Origin: Burkholderiaceae bacterium
GTDB taxonomy: Bacteria > Pseudomonadota > Gammaproteobacteria > Burkholderiales > Burkholderiaceae_C
DNA: 64,000 bases
Reading direction: 5' to 3'
Assembly (NCBI GenBank): GCA_030654805.1
Contig: JAURWR010000069.1
Coordinates: 1-64,000, forward strand
This document shows, one piece after another, positions 11,111-22,599 of the stretch. The notes beneath the pieces were generated by a model. That model worked only from the letters and a program-made list of their open reading frames with translations. It had not been told where the DNA came from and did no database searches. Each line of letters starts with the position of its first letter. Positions within the stretch are counted from its first letter, which is position 1. The position numbers were made by a program, and so were the translations under genes.

Positions 11111-12403
11111 TCAGGCGGTGCAACTGCGGAAGCCGCAGAACGGGTCGTCACGCTCGGGACGGTAGAAATTGCGGAATTTCGAGTGACGCAGGCGAGCACT
11201 GGTGGCGAACGACGCACCGCGCAGCACCTTGTGCGTGCCGAACCACGGCTGCGAATAGTCGCGGTACGGGTCGGCATTGAACCCGGGGTAGGCGCGAAAG
11301 GTGGTGGCAGTCCACTCCCAGACATCGCCCCAGCGGAATCCCCGCGCGGCGCCAGCATGCGCAGCGGCTTCCCACTCGACCTCGGTCGGCAGCCGACGCC
11401 CGGCCCAGCGGCACCAGGCGTCGGCCTCGTACCAGCTGACGTGAACCACCGGTCGATGCATCGGCAGATTGACCAGCGCACCGAAGCGCCGCTGCAGCAC
11501 GCCCTGACGCAGCTGGTCGACGTGGCGCGGCACGCGCCGACCCTCGCGCTGCACCCACTGCCATCCAGCAGCCGACCACCATCGCTCGTCGTCATAACCA
11601 CCGTCCTCGACGAACTCGGCGTACTGCGCCCAGGTCACGGCCTGCGCGTCGATCTCGAACTCGGGCAATGCCACCTCGTGTGCCGAAGCTTCGTTGTCGA
11701 AAACGAAACCGTCGCCGCGTGCCAGACCCAAGGTCCAGCGCATCGGCAGAAAAGTCAGCGGTGGACGCTGGGCCGCATGGACCCGGCCTGCTGCGGGCGC
11801 CAGCAGATCTGATCCGCAGCCATCGCCAGTGGGAACCTTCAGGCCCAACGTCTGCGCCATCATTGCGAAGGCTTCGCCGTGCATGTCTTCGTGAAACAGC
11901 GCAAGCCGGTGGAAATACAGCGCCGCATCCGGATCGTCGACGTCGGCATCGATCGCATCCAGCAGATCGAGCGTGATCTCCATCGTCTCGGCCAGGTAGT
12001 CCTTGGTGTGCTGCAGTCCGGGCAGATCGAGGAGCCAGCGGCTGTCGTGCGGCACGGCCGACGAGTCGTACCAGCTGTCGGCCTGCGGTTCGATCGATGC
12101 AAGCCGGACACCGGTCGGATCACACGCGGTGCCGCGCTGGCGCTGCACATGGCGACCGATCCAGTATTCCTGGAACCAGCCGATGTGGCCGGCCTCCCAG
12201 AGCGGCGGATTCAGTTCGGGACGCATCGGCACGCGCCAGCCCATGGCGTCGAGGCCGGCTTCGTAGACCGACAGCCAGCGCAACGTATGATTTCTGGCAT
12301 CCATCAGCGCCAGCGACAGCAGATCCTTGCTGGCGGTGCGCAACCAGGGCGAACGGGCATTGCCGGCGTCTCCACCGCATTTTTCCGACGCCTTCTTGTT
12401 CAA
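11111..12403 (-). CDS. senA: Selenoneine synthase SenA (EgtB-like DinB_2 + FGE-sulfatase fold); start TTG 12403 or ATG 12424
   Basis: LLSLALMDARNHTLRWLSVYEAG, PLWEAGHIGWFQEYW, LALFHEDMHGEAFAMMAQTLGL, C-term GDVWEWTATTFRAYPGF..LRGASFATSARLRHSKFRNFYRPERDDPFCGFRSC; divergent from a senB-like gene and selD. TTG at 12403 is preceded by GGAG at 5-nt spacing. Confidence 0.85.
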   Translation of the reverse strand: MNKKASEKCGGDAGNARSPWLRTASKDLLSLALMDARNHTLRWLSVYEAGLDAMGWRVPMRPELNPPLWEAGHIGWFQEYWIGRHVQRQRGTACDPTGVRLASIEPQADSWYDSSAVPHDSRWLLDLPGLQHTKDYLAETMEITLDLLDAIDADVDDPDAALYFHRLALFHEDMHGEAFAMMAQTLGLKVPTGDGCGSDLLAPAAGRVHAAQRPPLTFLPMRWTLGLARGDGFVFDNEASAHEVALPEFEIDAQAVTWAQYAEFVEDGGYDDERWWSAAGWQWVQREGRRVPRHVDQLRQGVLQRRFGALVNLPMHRPVVHVSWYEADAWCRWAGRRLPTEVEWEAAAHAGAARGFRWGDVWEWTATTFRAYPGFNADPYRDYSQPWFGTHKVLRGASFATSARLRHSKFRNFYRPERDDPFCGFRSCTA

Positions 12404-12439
12404 GTCATCTCCAGCTTCCGGCATGCCCACGTGACCACC

Positions 12440-13438
12440 ATGACCCGCCGGCCCACCGTGCTGATCGCAAGCCCCGCGCTTGCAGCGGCCAACAACGGCA
12501 ACTGGCAGACCGCATCGCGATGGTCCCGAATGTTGCGACCCGATTTTCACACCGAGGTGATCGGAGGCTGGCACGGCCAACCTTGTGACGTGCTGATCGC
12601 GCTCCATGCAAGACGTTCAGCCGACTCAGTCGCAGCCTACGTCGCCGCGCACCCGACGCGACCCTGCATCGTCGCGCTGACCGGCACCGACCTGTACCGT
12701 GACATACGCGACGACGCCTCGGCGCAGGACACGCTGCGGCGCGCCACGCACCTGGTGGTGCTGCAGGATCAGGGGCTCGCGGCCCTGCCACCGACATGCA
12801 GAGACAAAGCGTGTGTGATCTTTCAATCGGCGCCGCCACGCCAGCCGGTCCCACCGCCGAAGCGTGCGCTGCACGTGATTTTCGTCGGTCACCTGCGAGC
12901 CGAAAAGGACCCGCTGACGCTGTTGCGGGCCGCCGGACGGCTGGCGAACCGGAACGACATCCGCATCGACCTGATCGGAGACTCGCTGGACGACTCACTC
13001 GCCGAAGCAATTCGAGGCGGGCAGGCCTCGCTGCCCACCTTTCGCTGGCTCGGCGCACGCCCCCACGCAGACACTCGACGCCGCATTCAGTGTGCTCATC
13101 TGCTGGTCAACAGCAGCAGGATGGAAGGCGGCGCACACGTCGTTCTGGAGGCCGTGCAAAGCGGTACCGCCGTCTTGGCCTCGCGCATCCCCGGAAACAT
13201 CGGCATGCTGGGCTCCGCACATCAAGGCTATTTCGAGGTGGGCGATGATGCGAGCCTGGCTGCGCTGATCGAGCGAGCCCGCGACGATGCACCCTTCCTG
13301 GCGCGTCTGCGCGCCCAGGGCGAACAACGCTCTGCATTGTTTTCACCGGCAGCCGAACGACACCGGCTGCATCAACTGATCACTGCGGCGATGCAACGCA
13401 CGGCCATGCACGCCGAAGCCCCACAGGACAACCGATGA
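12440..13438 (+). CDS. senB: Selenosugar synthase SenB (glycosyltransferase); alternative GTG start 12431
   Basis: TVLIASPALAAANNGNWQTASRWSRMLRPDFHTEVIGGWHGQPCDVLIALHARRSADSV, characteristic SenB N-terminus; GT4-like C-term HLLVNSSRMEGGAHVVLEAVQSGTAVLASRIPGNIGMLG; ATGA overlap with selD. Confidence 0.85.
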   Translation: MTRRPTVLIASPALAAANNGNWQTASRWSRMLRPDFHTEVIGGWHGQPCDVLIALHARRSADSVAAYVAAHPTRPCIVALTGTDLYRDIRDDASAQDTLRRATHLVVLQDQGLAALPPTCRDKACVIFQSAPPRQPVPPPKRALHVIFVGHLRAEKDPLTLLRAAGRLANRNDIRIDLIGDSLDDSLAEAIRGGQASLPTFRWLGARPHADTRRRIQCAHLLVNSSRMEGGAHVVLEAVQSGTAVLASRIPGNIGMLGSAHQGYFEVGDDASLAALIERARDDAPFLARLRAQGEQRSALFSPAAERHRLHQLITAAMQRTAMHAEAPQDNR

Positions 13439-14502
13439 CTACCACCACACCCTCCGATCGCCCCGCCGCCCCGCGTCTGACATCGCTAGCCCATGGCGGA
13501 GGCTGCGGCTGCAAGATCGCTCCCGGCGTGCTCTCGCAAATCCTGAAGAGCAGCTCGGGATTTCCGATTCCGAAGGAGTTGCTGGTCGGCATAGAGACCG
13601 CCGACGACGCGGCGGTTTACCAGCTCAACGACGAGCAGGCATTGATCGCGACCACGGATTTCTTCATGCCGATCGTCGATGACCCGCGCGACTTCGGACG
13701 CATCGCCGCGACCAATGCCATCAGCGATGTCTACGCGATGGGCGGCACCCCGATCTTCGCGCTCGCACTCGTCGGCATGCCGATCAACGTGCTGCCGATC
13801 GAGACCATCGCCGCCATCCTGGAGGGAGGCCAAAGCATCTGCGCTGAAGCCGGCATCCCGATCGCTGGCGGGCACACGATCGATTCGGTCGAGCCGATCT
13901 ATGGCCTGGTCGTGCTGGGGCTGGTGCATCCAAGCCGCGTCAAGCGCAACGCGGATGCGAGACCCGGAGACAAGCTGGTGCTGGGCAAGCCGCTGGGCAT
14001 CGGCGTGCTGTCGGCAGCGCTGAAGAAGAACGCGCTCGGTCTGGAAGGCTACGCACAGATGATCGCCAGCACGACAAAGCTGAACACGCCCGGCGTCGAG
14101 CTGGCCCGGCTGGATGGCGTGCACGCGCTCACCGACGTCACCGGCTTCGGGCTTGCCGGCCATGCACTCGAACTGGCTCGCGGCGCAGGCGTGCGGGCGA
14201 TCATCGACTGGGACCAGGTGCCTCTGCTGGTGGGCGTGCGCGAACTCGCGGCCCAGGGCATGGTGACCGGCGCATCCGGGCGCAACTGGGTCAGCCACGG
14301 CCCACATGTCAACCTGCCGGCCGGTTTCGCCGACATCGATATCGCGCTGCTCAATGACCCGCAGACCAGCGGCGGCCTCCTGGTGTCGTGCCGCGCAGAC
14401 AAGGTGGACGAAGTGCTGTCGATTTTCAGGCGACAAGGGTTCGCGACGGCGGCCGTGATCGGCGAGGTGACAGACGGACCCGCGGGCTTGACCGTGCGCT
14501 GA
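13435..14502 (+). CDS. selD: Selenide, water dikinase SelD (SenC role in this cluster; Cys-type)
   Basis: LTSLAHGGGCGCKIAPGVLSQIL (catalytic Cys/Lys), TTDFFMPIVDDPRDFGRIAATNAISDVYAMGG; C-term LNDPQTSGGLLVSC. Confidence 0.95.
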   Translation: MTTTTPSDRPAAPRLTSLAHGGGCGCKIAPGVLSQILKSSSGFPIPKELLVGIETADDAAVYQLNDEQALIATTDFFMPIVDDPRDFGRIAATNAISDVYAMGGTPIFALALVGMPINVLPIETIAAILEGGQSICAEAGIPIAGGHTIDSVEPIYGLVVLGLVHPSRVKRNADARPGDKLVLGKPLGIGVLSAALKKNALGLEGYAQMIASTTKLNTPGVELARLDGVHALTDVTGFGLAGHALELARGAGVRAIIDWDQVPLLVGVRELAAQGMVTGASGRNWVSHGPHVNLPAGFADIDIALLNDPQTSGGLLVSCRADKVDEVLSIFRRQGFATAAVIGEVTDGPAGLTVR

Positions 14503-14601
14503 GCGGTGCACTCGCCACACCGTAACGAGCCCCCACCCGAGCCAGGCGACCACGAAGCGATCACCGCATTGACGAACGGCGATTGATGCAAAGCCAACGC
14601 T

Positions 14602-15264
14602 TCAAGCCGACAGCAAATCCAGGACGTCCATCGCTGCATCGACGGTGTGATGGGCACCCCAGGATTCGACGGGCTCGCCCACACCCAGATAGCCCCAGGT
14701 GACCGCCACCGTGCGCATGCCGGCGGCATGCCCGGCCTGCACGTCCCGCAGGTCGTCGCCGATGTAGAGGCAACGAGCAGGGTCGACTCGCATGCGTCTC
14801 GCAGCCTCGAGCAGTGGCGCCGGATGCGGCTTGGAATGAGGCGTGGTGTCTCCAGCGATCACCACCGCAGCCCGATCGTAGAGACCGAGCGCCCGTGCCA
14901 GCGGGTCGGCAAATCGCATGGCCTTGTTGGTGACGATGCCCCACGGCAGCGACCTCGCATCCAGCGCATCGAGCAACGGCTCGACCTGCTCGAACACGCG
15001 TGTCTGTTGGGTCATCCGCGACTCGTAGCGAGCCAGGAATTCGTCGCGCAGCTCGATGAAGGTCTCGTCGCCCGGCCCCACGCCGAAGGCCTCGCCGACC
15101 AGGCCCCGCGCACCGGAACCGACCATCGCGCGCAAGCGGTCGTATGAGACATCGGTCATTCCGCGAGCGCGGCGCATCTCGTTGGCCGCGCCGGCCAGAT
15201 CGGGCGCACTGTCGACGACCGTGCCGTCCAGATCGAACAGAACCGCGAGGATGCTTCGCGTCAT
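14602..15264 (-). CDS. gph: Phosphoglycolate phosphatase-like HAD hydrolase
   Basis: AVLFDLDGTVVDSAPDLAGAANEMR, IVTNKAMRFADPLARALGL, YIGDDLRDVQAGHAAGMRTVAVTWGYLG. Confidence 0.85.
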   Translation of the reverse strand: MTRSILAVLFDLDGTVVDSAPDLAGAANEMRRARGMTDVSYDRLRAMVGSGARGLVGEAFGVGPGDETFIELRDEFLARYESRMTQQTRVFEQVEPLLDALDARSLPWGIVTNKAMRFADPLARALGLYDRAAVVIAGDTTPHSKPHPAPLLEAARRMRVDPARCLYIGDDLRDVQAGHAAGMRTVAVTWGYLGVGEPVESWGAHHTVDAAMDVLDLLSA

Positions 15265-15334
15265 CGACTTACGGTCGAACCGGGACGCAGCCCTGAGGGG
15301 CTGCAACGTGAAAGCTCGGCATGGCCCTGCGATT

Positions 15335-16039
15335 TCATGCAGGCTTGCGGCAAGCGAACATGTAATTGACGCTGGTGTTGTCGGACAACCAGTAGCGGCG
15401 GGTGATCGGGTTGTATTCGAGTCCGCTTGACTCCGTTACATCCAGCCCCGCTGCGCGACAGTGATTCGCCAGCTCACTCGGCTTGATGAACTTGGCATAT
15501 TCGTGCGTGCCCTTGGGCAGCAGCTTCAGCACATGCTCCGCGCCGACGATCGCGAACAGGAAGGACTTGAGATTGCGGTTCAGGGTAGAGAAGAACAGCC
15601 AACCGCCGGGCTGGCACATCGTGGCGCAGGCCTGCACCACGGACGCGGGATCGGGCACGTGCTCCAGCATCTCCATGCAGGTCACGACATCGAACTGCTC
15701 TGGCATCTCGTCGGCAAGCGCTTCGGCAGACACCTCGCGGTAGTCGATCGACGGCGTGCTGGCTTCCAGCGCGTGCAGGGTGGCCACCCGCAGCGCCTTG
15801 GTCGACAGGTCGATGCCCAGTACCTGGGCACCTCGACGCGCCATCGCGTCAGACAGGATGCCACCGCCGCATCCGACATCCAGGGCGCGCTTGCCAGAGA
15901 TACGAGCACGCTGATCGATCCAGTCCAGGCGCAGTGGGTTGATCTGGTGCAGCGGTCGGAACTCGCTTTCGGTATCCCACCAGCGGTGGGCCAGGTCACT
16001 GAATTTGGCGAGTTCCTGGGGGTCGGCGTTCAAGGTCAT
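15335..16039 (-). CDS. ubiG: Bifunctional 3-demethylubiquinol 3-O-methyltransferase / 2-polyprenyl-6-hydroxyphenol methylase
   Basis: [60 protein letters not shown]-term [12 protein letters not shown]. Confidence 0.93.
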   Translation of the reverse strand: MTLNADPQELAKFSDLAHRWWDTESEFRPLHQINPLRLDWIDQRARISGKRALDVGCGGGILSDAMARRGAQVLGIDLSTKALRVATLHALEASTPSIDYREVSAEALADEMPEQFDVVTCMEMLEHVPDPASVVQACATMCQPGGWLFFSTLNRNLKSFLFAIVGAEHVLKLLPKGTHEYAKFIKPSELANHCRAAGLDVTESSGLEYNPITRRYWLSDNTSVNYMFACRKPA

Positions 16040-16055
16040 CGATGGATGGTACCCA

Positions 16056-16083
16056 AAGAAAAACCCCGCCGAAGCGGGGTTTC
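16056..16083 (-). terminator. Rho-independent terminator (ompA-like gene)
   Basis: aaagaaaaACCCCGCcgaaGCGGGGTttct; on the minus strand the stem is followed by a T-rich tail. Confidence 0.8.
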
Positions 16084-16106
16084 TGGATAGCAGCAAGCGC
16101 TTGGGC

Positions 16107-16781
16107 TTACTTGGTCTTCGTACCGACAACCTCGATCTCGACGCGGCGGTTCTTGGCGCGTCCGTCGGAGGACTTGTTGTCTGCAACAGGCTGCTTCTCG
16201 CCCTTGCCTTCGGTGTAGACGCGATTCTTTTCGACGCCCTTGCCGACCAGATAGGCCTTGACGGCTTCGGAGCGACGCACCGACAGTGCCTGATTGTAGG
16301 CGTCGGAGCCGACCGCGTCGGTGTGACCGACGGCGATGATCACTTCAAGGTTGATGGAACCGAGCTTGCTGACGACGTCGTCGAGCTTGGCCTTGCCCTC
16401 ATCCTTCAACACCGACTTGTCGAAGTCGAAGAATGCGTCAGCGGCGAAAGTGACCTTCTCGCTGGCTGGTGCAGCTGCAGCGGCCACGACTGGAGCAGCT
16501 GCTGCTGCCTTCGCTGGCGCCGCAGCAGGTGCGGGGGCAGCCGGCGCCGGAGCGGCCGCAGCCTTGGCCGCAGGCTTGAGGGCGCCATCACATTCAGCCA
16601 GCGCAGTAGCAGGCGTCCAGTTGGCATCACGCCAGCACAGTTCATTCGTACCGTTTTTCCACGGCAGACCGGTCACGTTGACCCAGTTATCCACAGCGGT
16701 TTGTTGCGCAAATGCGCCGGTCACCACCAACGTCATAGCGGCAGCAGCAAACGACGATGCCACCTTGTTCAACTTAATCAT
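16107..16781 (-). CDS. OmpA family outer membrane protein
   Basis: Signal peptide [26 protein letters not shown]; Ala/Pro linker; OmpA C-term [20 protein letters not shown]...[29 protein letters not shown]...NRRVEIEV. Confidence 0.9.
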   Translation of the reverse strand: MIKLNKVASSFAAAAMTLVVTGAFAQQTAVDNWVNVTGLPWKNGTNELCWRDANWTPATALAECDGALKPAAKAAAAPAPAAPAPAAAPAKAAAAAPVVAAAAAPASEKVTFAADAFFDFDKSVLKDEGKAKLDDVVSKLGSINLEVIIAVGHTDAVGSDAYNQALSVRRSEAVKAYLVGKGVEKNRVYTEGKGEKQPVADNKSSDGRAKNRRVEIEVVGTKTK

Positions 16782-17054
16782 GGTTTTCCTCTCGAGGGAC
16801 AGTGCAATCAAATGTGCAAAAAAGGTTCCGAACTGAGGCCGGAATTCGAGCGGCAATCGATATCTCTGCCTTAATTTGCCAGCGAAATCATTGTGCCATA
16901 GGGTATTCACGATGGCGCGCATCGCTAGGAATGCTCGTTTTTGGGGCGCCGTATGTTGCTGCGTCACCACAGCGACCGACACCTACAATCAGTGTTGATG
17001 GTCACGCGCCACCAACACCCCGCTTCATTCAGCGCACAGCGCCCCTTCACCAGC

Positions 17055-19703
17055 ATGAGCCAGTTCGCCAAGGAAACCCTCCCGATCAGTCTCGAGGAGG
17101 AGATGCGGCGGTCGTACCTCGATTACGCAATGAGCGTGATCGTCGGGCGCGCACTACCAGACGCGCGTGATGGACTCAAGCCGGTCCACAGGCGTGTGCT
17201 CTTCGCGATGCACGAGTTGAACAACGACTGGAACCGGCCTTACAAGAAGTCGGCTCGCATCGTGGGCGATGTGATCGGCAAGTACCACCCTCACGGTGAC
17301 CAGTCGGTCTACGACACCATCGTGCGGATGGCGCAGGATTTCTCGCTGCGCCACATGCTGGTCGATGGCCAGGGCAACTTCGGTTCGGTCGACGGCGACA
17401 ACGCGGCGGCGATGCGGTACACCGAAATCCGGCTGGCGAAGATCGCCCACGAAATGCTCGCCGATCTGGACAAGGAAACCGTCGATTTCGGGCCCAACTA
17501 CGACGGCAGCGAGAAAGAGCCGCTCGTCATGCCGAGCAGGCTTCCGAACCTGCTGGTCAATGGTTCGGGCGGCATCGCGGTCGGAATGGCGACCAACATC
17601 CCGCCGCACAACCTCAACGAGGTCGTCGACGCCTGCCTGCACCTGCTGAAGAACCCGGCCGCCACCATCGACGAGCTGATGGAGATCATCCCGGCGCCGG
17701 ATTTTCCGACGGCCGGCATCATTTACGGACTGAACGGCGTGCGCGACGGTTACCGCACCGGCCGCGGCCGTGTGGTGATGCGCGCCAAGTGCCATTTCGA
17801 GGACATCGACAAGGGCCAGCGGCAGTCGATCATCGTCGACGAGATCCCGTATCAGGTGAACAAGAAGAACCTGCTCGAGCGAATGGCCGAGCTGGTGCAT
17901 GAGAAGAAGCTGGAAGGCATCAGCCACATCCAGGACGAGTCCGACAAGGACGGCATGCGAGTCGTCATCGAACTCAAGCGGGGCGAAGTCCCCGAAGTGG
18001 TCCTGAACAACCTCTACAAGCAAACGCAGCTCCAGGACACCTTCGGCATCAACATGGTCGCGCTGGTCGACAACCAGCCCAAGCTGTGCAACCTGAAGGA
18101 TCTGATCGCCGTCTTCCTGGAGCATCGCCGCGAAGTCGTCACGCGCCGCACGGTCTATGAACTGCGCAAGGCCCGCGAACGCGGCCACGTGCTCGAAGGT
18201 CTGGCGGTTGCTCTGGCGAACATCGATGAATTCATCGAGACCATCAAGGCATCGCCAACGCCACCGGTCGCCAAGGCGGCGCTGATGAGCAAGAGCTGGG
18301 ATTCGTCGATGGTGCGCGAGATGCTCGCTCGTGCAGAAAGCGAAGCACCCGGGGGTCGCGAGTCCTTCCGCCCCGAAGGACTGCCGAAGAGCTTCGGCAT
18401 GCAGGCAGATGGCCTGTACCGTCTGAGCGACGATCAGGCCGGTGAAATCCTTCAGATGCGCCTGCAACGCCTGACCGGACTGGAGCAGGACAAGATCATC
18501 GGTGAATACAAGGAGGTGATGACCACCATCGCCGACTTGCTGAACATCCTGGCCACGCCCGAGCGTGTGACCTCGATCATTTCGGACGAACTGGCGGCGA
18601 TCAAGCAGGAGTTCGGGCAGACCAAGGTCGGCGTGCGACGCAGCAAGATAGAGCACAACGCGCAAGATCTGGGCACTGAAGACCTGATCACGCCGACCGA
18701 CATGGTCGTGACGCTCAGCCACACCGGCTACTTCAAGAGCCAGCCGCTGGCCGAGTACAGCGCGCAACGACGTGGCGGCCGCGGCAAGCAGGCCACGCAG
18801 ACCAAGGAAGACGACTGGATCGAGCAGCTGTTCATCGCGAACACGCACGACTACATCCTGTGCTTCACCAACAAGGGCCGCGTCTACTGGCTCAAGGTCT
18901 GGGAAGTGCCGCAGGGCTCGCGCAACTCGCGCGGCAAGCCGATCGTCAACATGTTTCCGCTGCTGCCCGGCGAGAAGGTCAATGTCGTGCTGCCGCTGAC
19001 CGGCGAGGCGCGTACTTTCCCGGCCGAGCGCTACGTCTTCATGGCGACCGCCAAGGGCACGGTCAAGAAGACCTCGCTCGATGAATTCAGCAACCCGCGC
19101 AAGGCCGGGATCATCGCCGTCGATCTGGACGAAGGCGATTTCCTGATCGGTGCAGCGATCACCGATGGCCAGCACGACGTGATGCTGTTCAGCGACGCCG
19201 GGAAGGCAGTGCGCTTCGACGAGAACGACGTGCGCCCGATGGGCCGCAACACCCGCGGCGTGCGCGGCATGATGCTGGAAGAGGCGCACAGCGTCATCGC
19301 CATGCTGGTCGCCGAAGACGAAACGCAGAGCGTGCTCACAGCGACGGTTAACGGATTTGGCAAGCGCACCAGCATCGTCGAGTACACCCGACACGGCCGC
19401 GGCACCAAAGGCATGATCGCGATCCAGCAAAGCGATCGCAACGGCAAGGTCGTTGCGGCCACGCTGGTTCGACCCGACGACGAGATCATGCTGATCACCG
19501 ACAAGGGCGTGCTGGTGCGCACCCGCGTCTCGGAAATTCGTGAGCTCGGCCGCGCCACGCAAGGCGTGACGCTGATCGCACTCGACACCGGTTCCACCTT
19601 GAGCGGCCTGCAGCGCATCGTCGAGAACGATGTCAGCGCCGAAGGCAGCACCGACACCCCTCCCGGCGACGACAACAGCGCGCCTCCCACCGAGACAACT
19701 TGA
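17055..19703 (+). CDS. gyrA: DNA gyrase subunit A
   Basis: [69 protein letters not shown] GyrA box. Confidence 0.97.
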   Translation: MSQFAKETLPISLEEEMRRSYLDYAMSVIVGRALPDARDGLKPVHRRVLFAMHELNNDWNRPYKKSARIVGDVIGKYHPHGDQSVYDTIVRMAQDFSLRHMLVDGQGNFGSVDGDNAAAMRYTEIRLAKIAHEMLADLDKETVDFGPNYDGSEKEPLVMPSRLPNLLVNGSGGIAVGMATNIPPHNLNEVVDACLHLLKNPAATIDELMEIIPAPDFPTAGIIYGLNGVRDGYRTGRGRVVMRAKCHFEDIDKGQRQSIIVDEIPYQVNKKNLLERMAELVHEKKLEGISHIQDESDKDGMRVVIELKRGEVPEVVLNNLYKQTQLQDTFGINMVALVDNQPKLCNLKDLIAVFLEHRREVVTRRTVYELRKARERGHVLEGLAVALANIDEFIETIKASPTPPVAKAALMSKSWDSSMVREMLARAESEAPGGRESFRPEGLPKSFGMQADGLYRLSDDQAGEILQMRLQRLTGLEQDKIIGEYKEVMTTIADLLNILATPERVTSIISDELAAIKQEFGQTKVGVRRSKIEHNAQDLGTEDLITPTDMVVTLSHTGYFKSQPLAEYSAQRRGGRGKQATQTKEDDWIEQLFIANTHDYILCFTNKGRVYWLKVWEVPQGSRNSRGKPIVNMFPLLPGEKVNVVLPLTGEARTFPAERYVFMATAKGTVKKTSLDEFSNPRKAGIIAVDLDEGDFLIGAAITDGQHDVMLFSDAGKAVRFDENDVRPMGRNTRGVRGMMLEEAHSVIAMLVAEDETQSVLTATVNGFGKRTSIVEYTRHGRGTKGMIAIQQSDRNGKVVAATLVRPDDEIMLITDKGVLVRTRVSEIRELGRATQGVTLIALDTGSTLSGLQRIVENDVSAEGSTDTPPGDDNSAPPTETT

Positions 19704-20335
19704 TGAAACGATTCCTTGCACTCACCGCCCTGTGTTTCACCATGCAGGCACAGGCTCAGACGACCGCGGCACCCGCTGCCGCACCGGTCTCGCAAGCAAA
19801 AAAGGACCTCGTTCAGAAGCTGCTGGCCCTGCAACAACCGGTCTTCGAGAACATCGCCCGCAACGTCGTGGAGCGTCCGGCAGTGCAGTTGATGCAGGCA
19901 GCCGGGCAGGCCCTGCAGACGCAGATCCCTGTGGAAAAGCGGGAGTCCACCGGAAAGACCATCGAAACCGACGTGAAGAAGTTCGTCGAAGAATCGGTGC
20001 CCGTGCTGCGCGACCGTGCCGTCAAACTCGCGCCGTCAACCTTCGGCACGGTGTTCGAAGAGAAATTCACCGAGGACGAGCTCAAACAGCTGATCGCCTG
20101 GACCGAATCGCCGGTGAACAAGAAGTTCAAGCAGACCCTGCCTGAGGTTGAAACCGGCTTCGTCAAGAAGCTCATCGCTGAAGCCGGTCCCATGCTCGAC
20201 CCCAAGCTGCAAGAACTGCAGCAGAAGGTCCGGGCGACCTTGGCCGCCAATGCGGCTTCGGCACCGGCAACGGCTGCCTCGGCACCCGCTCCTGCGCGCG
20301 CCGCCAAGCCTCCGGCAAAGGCTGCCAGCAAGTAA
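19703..20335 (+). CDS. DUF2059 domain-containing protein, signal-peptide bearing
   Basis: [44 protein letters not shown] is DUF2059-like; start overlaps gyrA stop; conserved gyrA-serC interval. Confidence 0.8.
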   Translation: MKRFLALTALCFTMQAQAQTTAAPAAAPVSQAKKDLVQKLLALQQPVFENIARNVVERPAVQLMQAAGQALQTQIPVEKRESTGKTIETDVKKFVEESVPVLRDRAVKLAPSTFGTVFEEKFTEDELKQLIAWTESPVNKKFKQTLPEVETGFVKKLIAEAGPMLDPKLQELQQKVRATLAANAASAPATAASAPAPARAAKPPAKAASK

Positions 20336-20342
20336 TCGGTTC

Positions 20343-21458
20343 ATGCCTCGACCGTTCAATTTTTCGGCGGGTCCAGCCACCCTTCCTCAGGAGGTTCTGG
20401 AGCAGGCGGCGGCCGAGATGCTGGACTGGCATGGCTGCGGCGTCAGCGTGATGGAAATGAGCCATCGCGGACGCGAGTTCATGTCGATCTGCGCGCAGGC
20501 CGAGCTCGATCTGCGCGAGTTGCTGGCGGTGCCAGCAAACTTTCGCATCCTCTTCATGCAGGGCGGCGGCCTGGGCCAGAACGCGATCGTTCCGATGAAC
20601 CTGATCGGCCGTTCGGCCAGCCGGACGGCCGACTTCGTGTTGACGGGATCGTGGTCGATCAAGTCTCATGCCGAGGCGCGGCGCTACGGCGAGGCACACA
20701 TCGCGGCCGGCTCGGCCACCGGGCGCCAGGCTCAGCTGCCAGCGCCGTCGAGTTGGCGCCTGAGCCCGAATCCGTCGTACGTTCACCTGTGCAGCAACGA
20801 AACCATCGATGGCATCGAGTTCCAGGAGTTGCCCGACCTGCGAACGCTGGGTTGCGACGCACCGCTGGTGATCGACTGTTCGTCGCACATCGCCTCGCGC
20901 CCCATCGACTGGAGCCGGCTCGGCCTGGCCTACGCCGGTGCGCAAAAGAACATCGGCCCTGCCGGGCTGACGCTGGTGTTCGTGCGCGATGACCTGCTGG
21001 ACCATGCGCTGCCGATTTGCCCTGCGGCCTTCAACTACCGCACCGTGGCGGATCAGGGATCGATGTTCAACACACCGCCGACGTACGCGATTTACATCGC
21101 CGGCCTCGTGTTCCAGTGGCTCAAGCGCCAGACAGAATCCGGACTCACCTGCATCGCGGCCATCGAAGCACGCAATCGGGCCAAGGCACAGTTGCTCTAC
21201 GACTGCATCGATGGATCGACGCTGTACCGCAACGAAGTCGATCCGACCTGCCGCTCGCGGATGAACATTCCGTTCTTTCTTGCCGACGAGTCGCTGACCG
21301 ATGCGTTCCTAGCGCAGGCGCGCGAGGCCGGTTTGCTGCAGCTGAAGGGGCACAAGTCGGTCGGTGGGTTGCGCGCAAGCCTTTACAACGCGATGCCGCT
21401 GGAAGGCGTGCAGGCACTCGTCAAACACATGCAAGCGTTCGAGGCAACACATGGCTGA
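20343..21458 (+). CDS. serC: 3-phosphoserine/phosphohydroxythreonine aminotransferase
   Basis: [57 protein letters not shown] (PLP Lys). Confidence 0.96.
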   Translation: MPRPFNFSAGPATLPQEVLEQAAAEMLDWHGCGVSVMEMSHRGREFMSICAQAELDLRELLAVPANFRILFMQGGGLGQNAIVPMNLIGRSASRTADFVLTGSWSIKSHAEARRYGEAHIAAGSATGRQAQLPAPSSWRLSPNPSYVHLCSNETIDGIEFQELPDLRTLGCDAPLVIDCSSHIASRPIDWSRLGLAYAGAQKNIGPAGLTLVFVRDDLLDHALPICPAAFNYRTVADQGSMFNTPPTYAIYIAGLVFQWLKRQTESGLTCIAAIEARNRAKAQLLYDCIDGSTLYRNEVDPTCRSRMNIPFFLADESLTDAFLAQAREAGLLQLKGHKSVGGLRASLYNAMPLEGVQALVKHMQAFEATHG

Positions 21459-22557
21459 CCAGCCCCCCGCACCGAATTCCGATCTGCTGGCCCTGCGCAT
21501 GCAGATCGATGCGCTCGATCGCGACCTGCTCGCACTGCTGAATCAGCGGGCCGCGCTGGCGCTGCAGGTCGGCGAGGTCAAGAAGAAGGAAGGCTCGGTC
21601 GCTTTCCGGCCGGAGCGAGAAGCCCAGGTGATCGACGGGCTCAAAGCAAAGAACGGCGGTCCGCTTTCATCCGACAGCGTTGCGCCGATCTGGCGCGAGA
21701 TCATGTCGGCCTGCCGCGCGCTGGAGACACCGACGCGGGTCGCCTACCTCGGCCCGGCTGGCACGTTCAGCGAATCGGCTGCGCTCGGCTTCTTCGGTTC
21801 GTCGATCGTGAAGGTTCCCTGCGCCAGCATTGACGAGGTGTTTCGTGCAACGACAGCCGGGGCCGCCGATTTCGGCGTGGTGCCAGTCGAGAACTCGACC
21901 GAAGGTGTGGTCGCGCGTTCGCTCGATCTGTTCCTGACGACGCCGCTGTTCATCATCGGCGAGACCAGCATCTTCGTGCGGCACAACCTGCTGCGTCGCG
22001 AAAACACCCTCGACGGAATCGAGGCGGTATGCGCCCATCCGCAGGCGTTGGCGCAATGCCACAACTGGCTCAGCAACCACCTGCCGAATGTCGAGCGGCG
22101 ACCGGTGTCGAGCAACGCCGAAGGCGCGCGACTGGCCAGCCTCGATCCGCGCCTGGCCGCCGTGGCGAGCGAACGCGCCAGCAGCGAATTCGGCCTGCAC
22201 ATCGTGTCTCCAGCGATCCAGGACGACGCCCACAACCGCACCCGTTTTGCTGTGGTCGCCAATCCGCAGCGCCATCCGCAACCGCAGGCCTCCGGGCACG
22301 ACTGCACGAGTCTGGTGGTGTCGGTCGCGAATCGGCCCGGGGCCGTCTACGACATGCTGATGCCGCTGAAGACCCATGGCGTGTCGATGAGCCGGTTCGA
22401 GTCGCGCCCCGCCCGTTCGGGCCAGTGGGAGTACTACTTCTACATCGACGTGCAGGGCCATCCGAGCCAGCCCGAGATGGCGCAGGCCCTGAAAGAGTTG
22501 CGCGGCGTGTGCGCATTCTTCAAGCTGCTCGGCACGTACCCGATCGACGTGCATTGA
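21451..22557 (+). CDS. pheA: P-protein: chorismate mutase / prephenate dehydratase
   Basis: [55 protein letters not shown] domain [27 protein letters not shown]. Confidence 0.95.
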   Translation: MADQPPAPNSDLLALRMQIDALDRDLLALLNQRAALALQVGEVKKKEGSVAFRPEREAQVIDGLKAKNGGPLSSDSVAPIWREIMSACRALETPTRVAYLGPAGTFSESAALGFFGSSIVKVPCASIDEVFRATTAGAADFGVVPVENSTEGVVARSLDLFLTTPLFIIGETSIFVRHNLLRRENTLDGIEAVCAHPQALAQCHNWLSNHLPNVERRPVSSNAEGARLASLDPRLAAVASERASSEFGLHIVSPAIQDDAHNRTRFAVVANPQRHPQPQASGHDCTSLVVSVANRPGAVYDMLMPLKTHGVSMSRFESRPARSGQWEYYFYIDVQGHPSQPEMAQALKELRGVCAFFKLLGTYPIDVH

Positions 22558-22599
22558 TCCCCTGAGACCGTGAGCGCTCTTCGGCAACAAACGCTTGGA

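Noticed and set aside
13435-14502. Selenocysteine-containing SelD
   Set aside because: The catalytic position is Cys (GGGCGCK), with no in-frame TGA or need for a SECIS-like element.
17154-19721. 855-aa minus-strand ORF opposite gyrA
   Set aside because: Shadow ORF from GC-rich codon bias; low-complexity His/Arg/Asp-rich translation, no recognisable domain, and gyrA on the plus strand is unambiguous.
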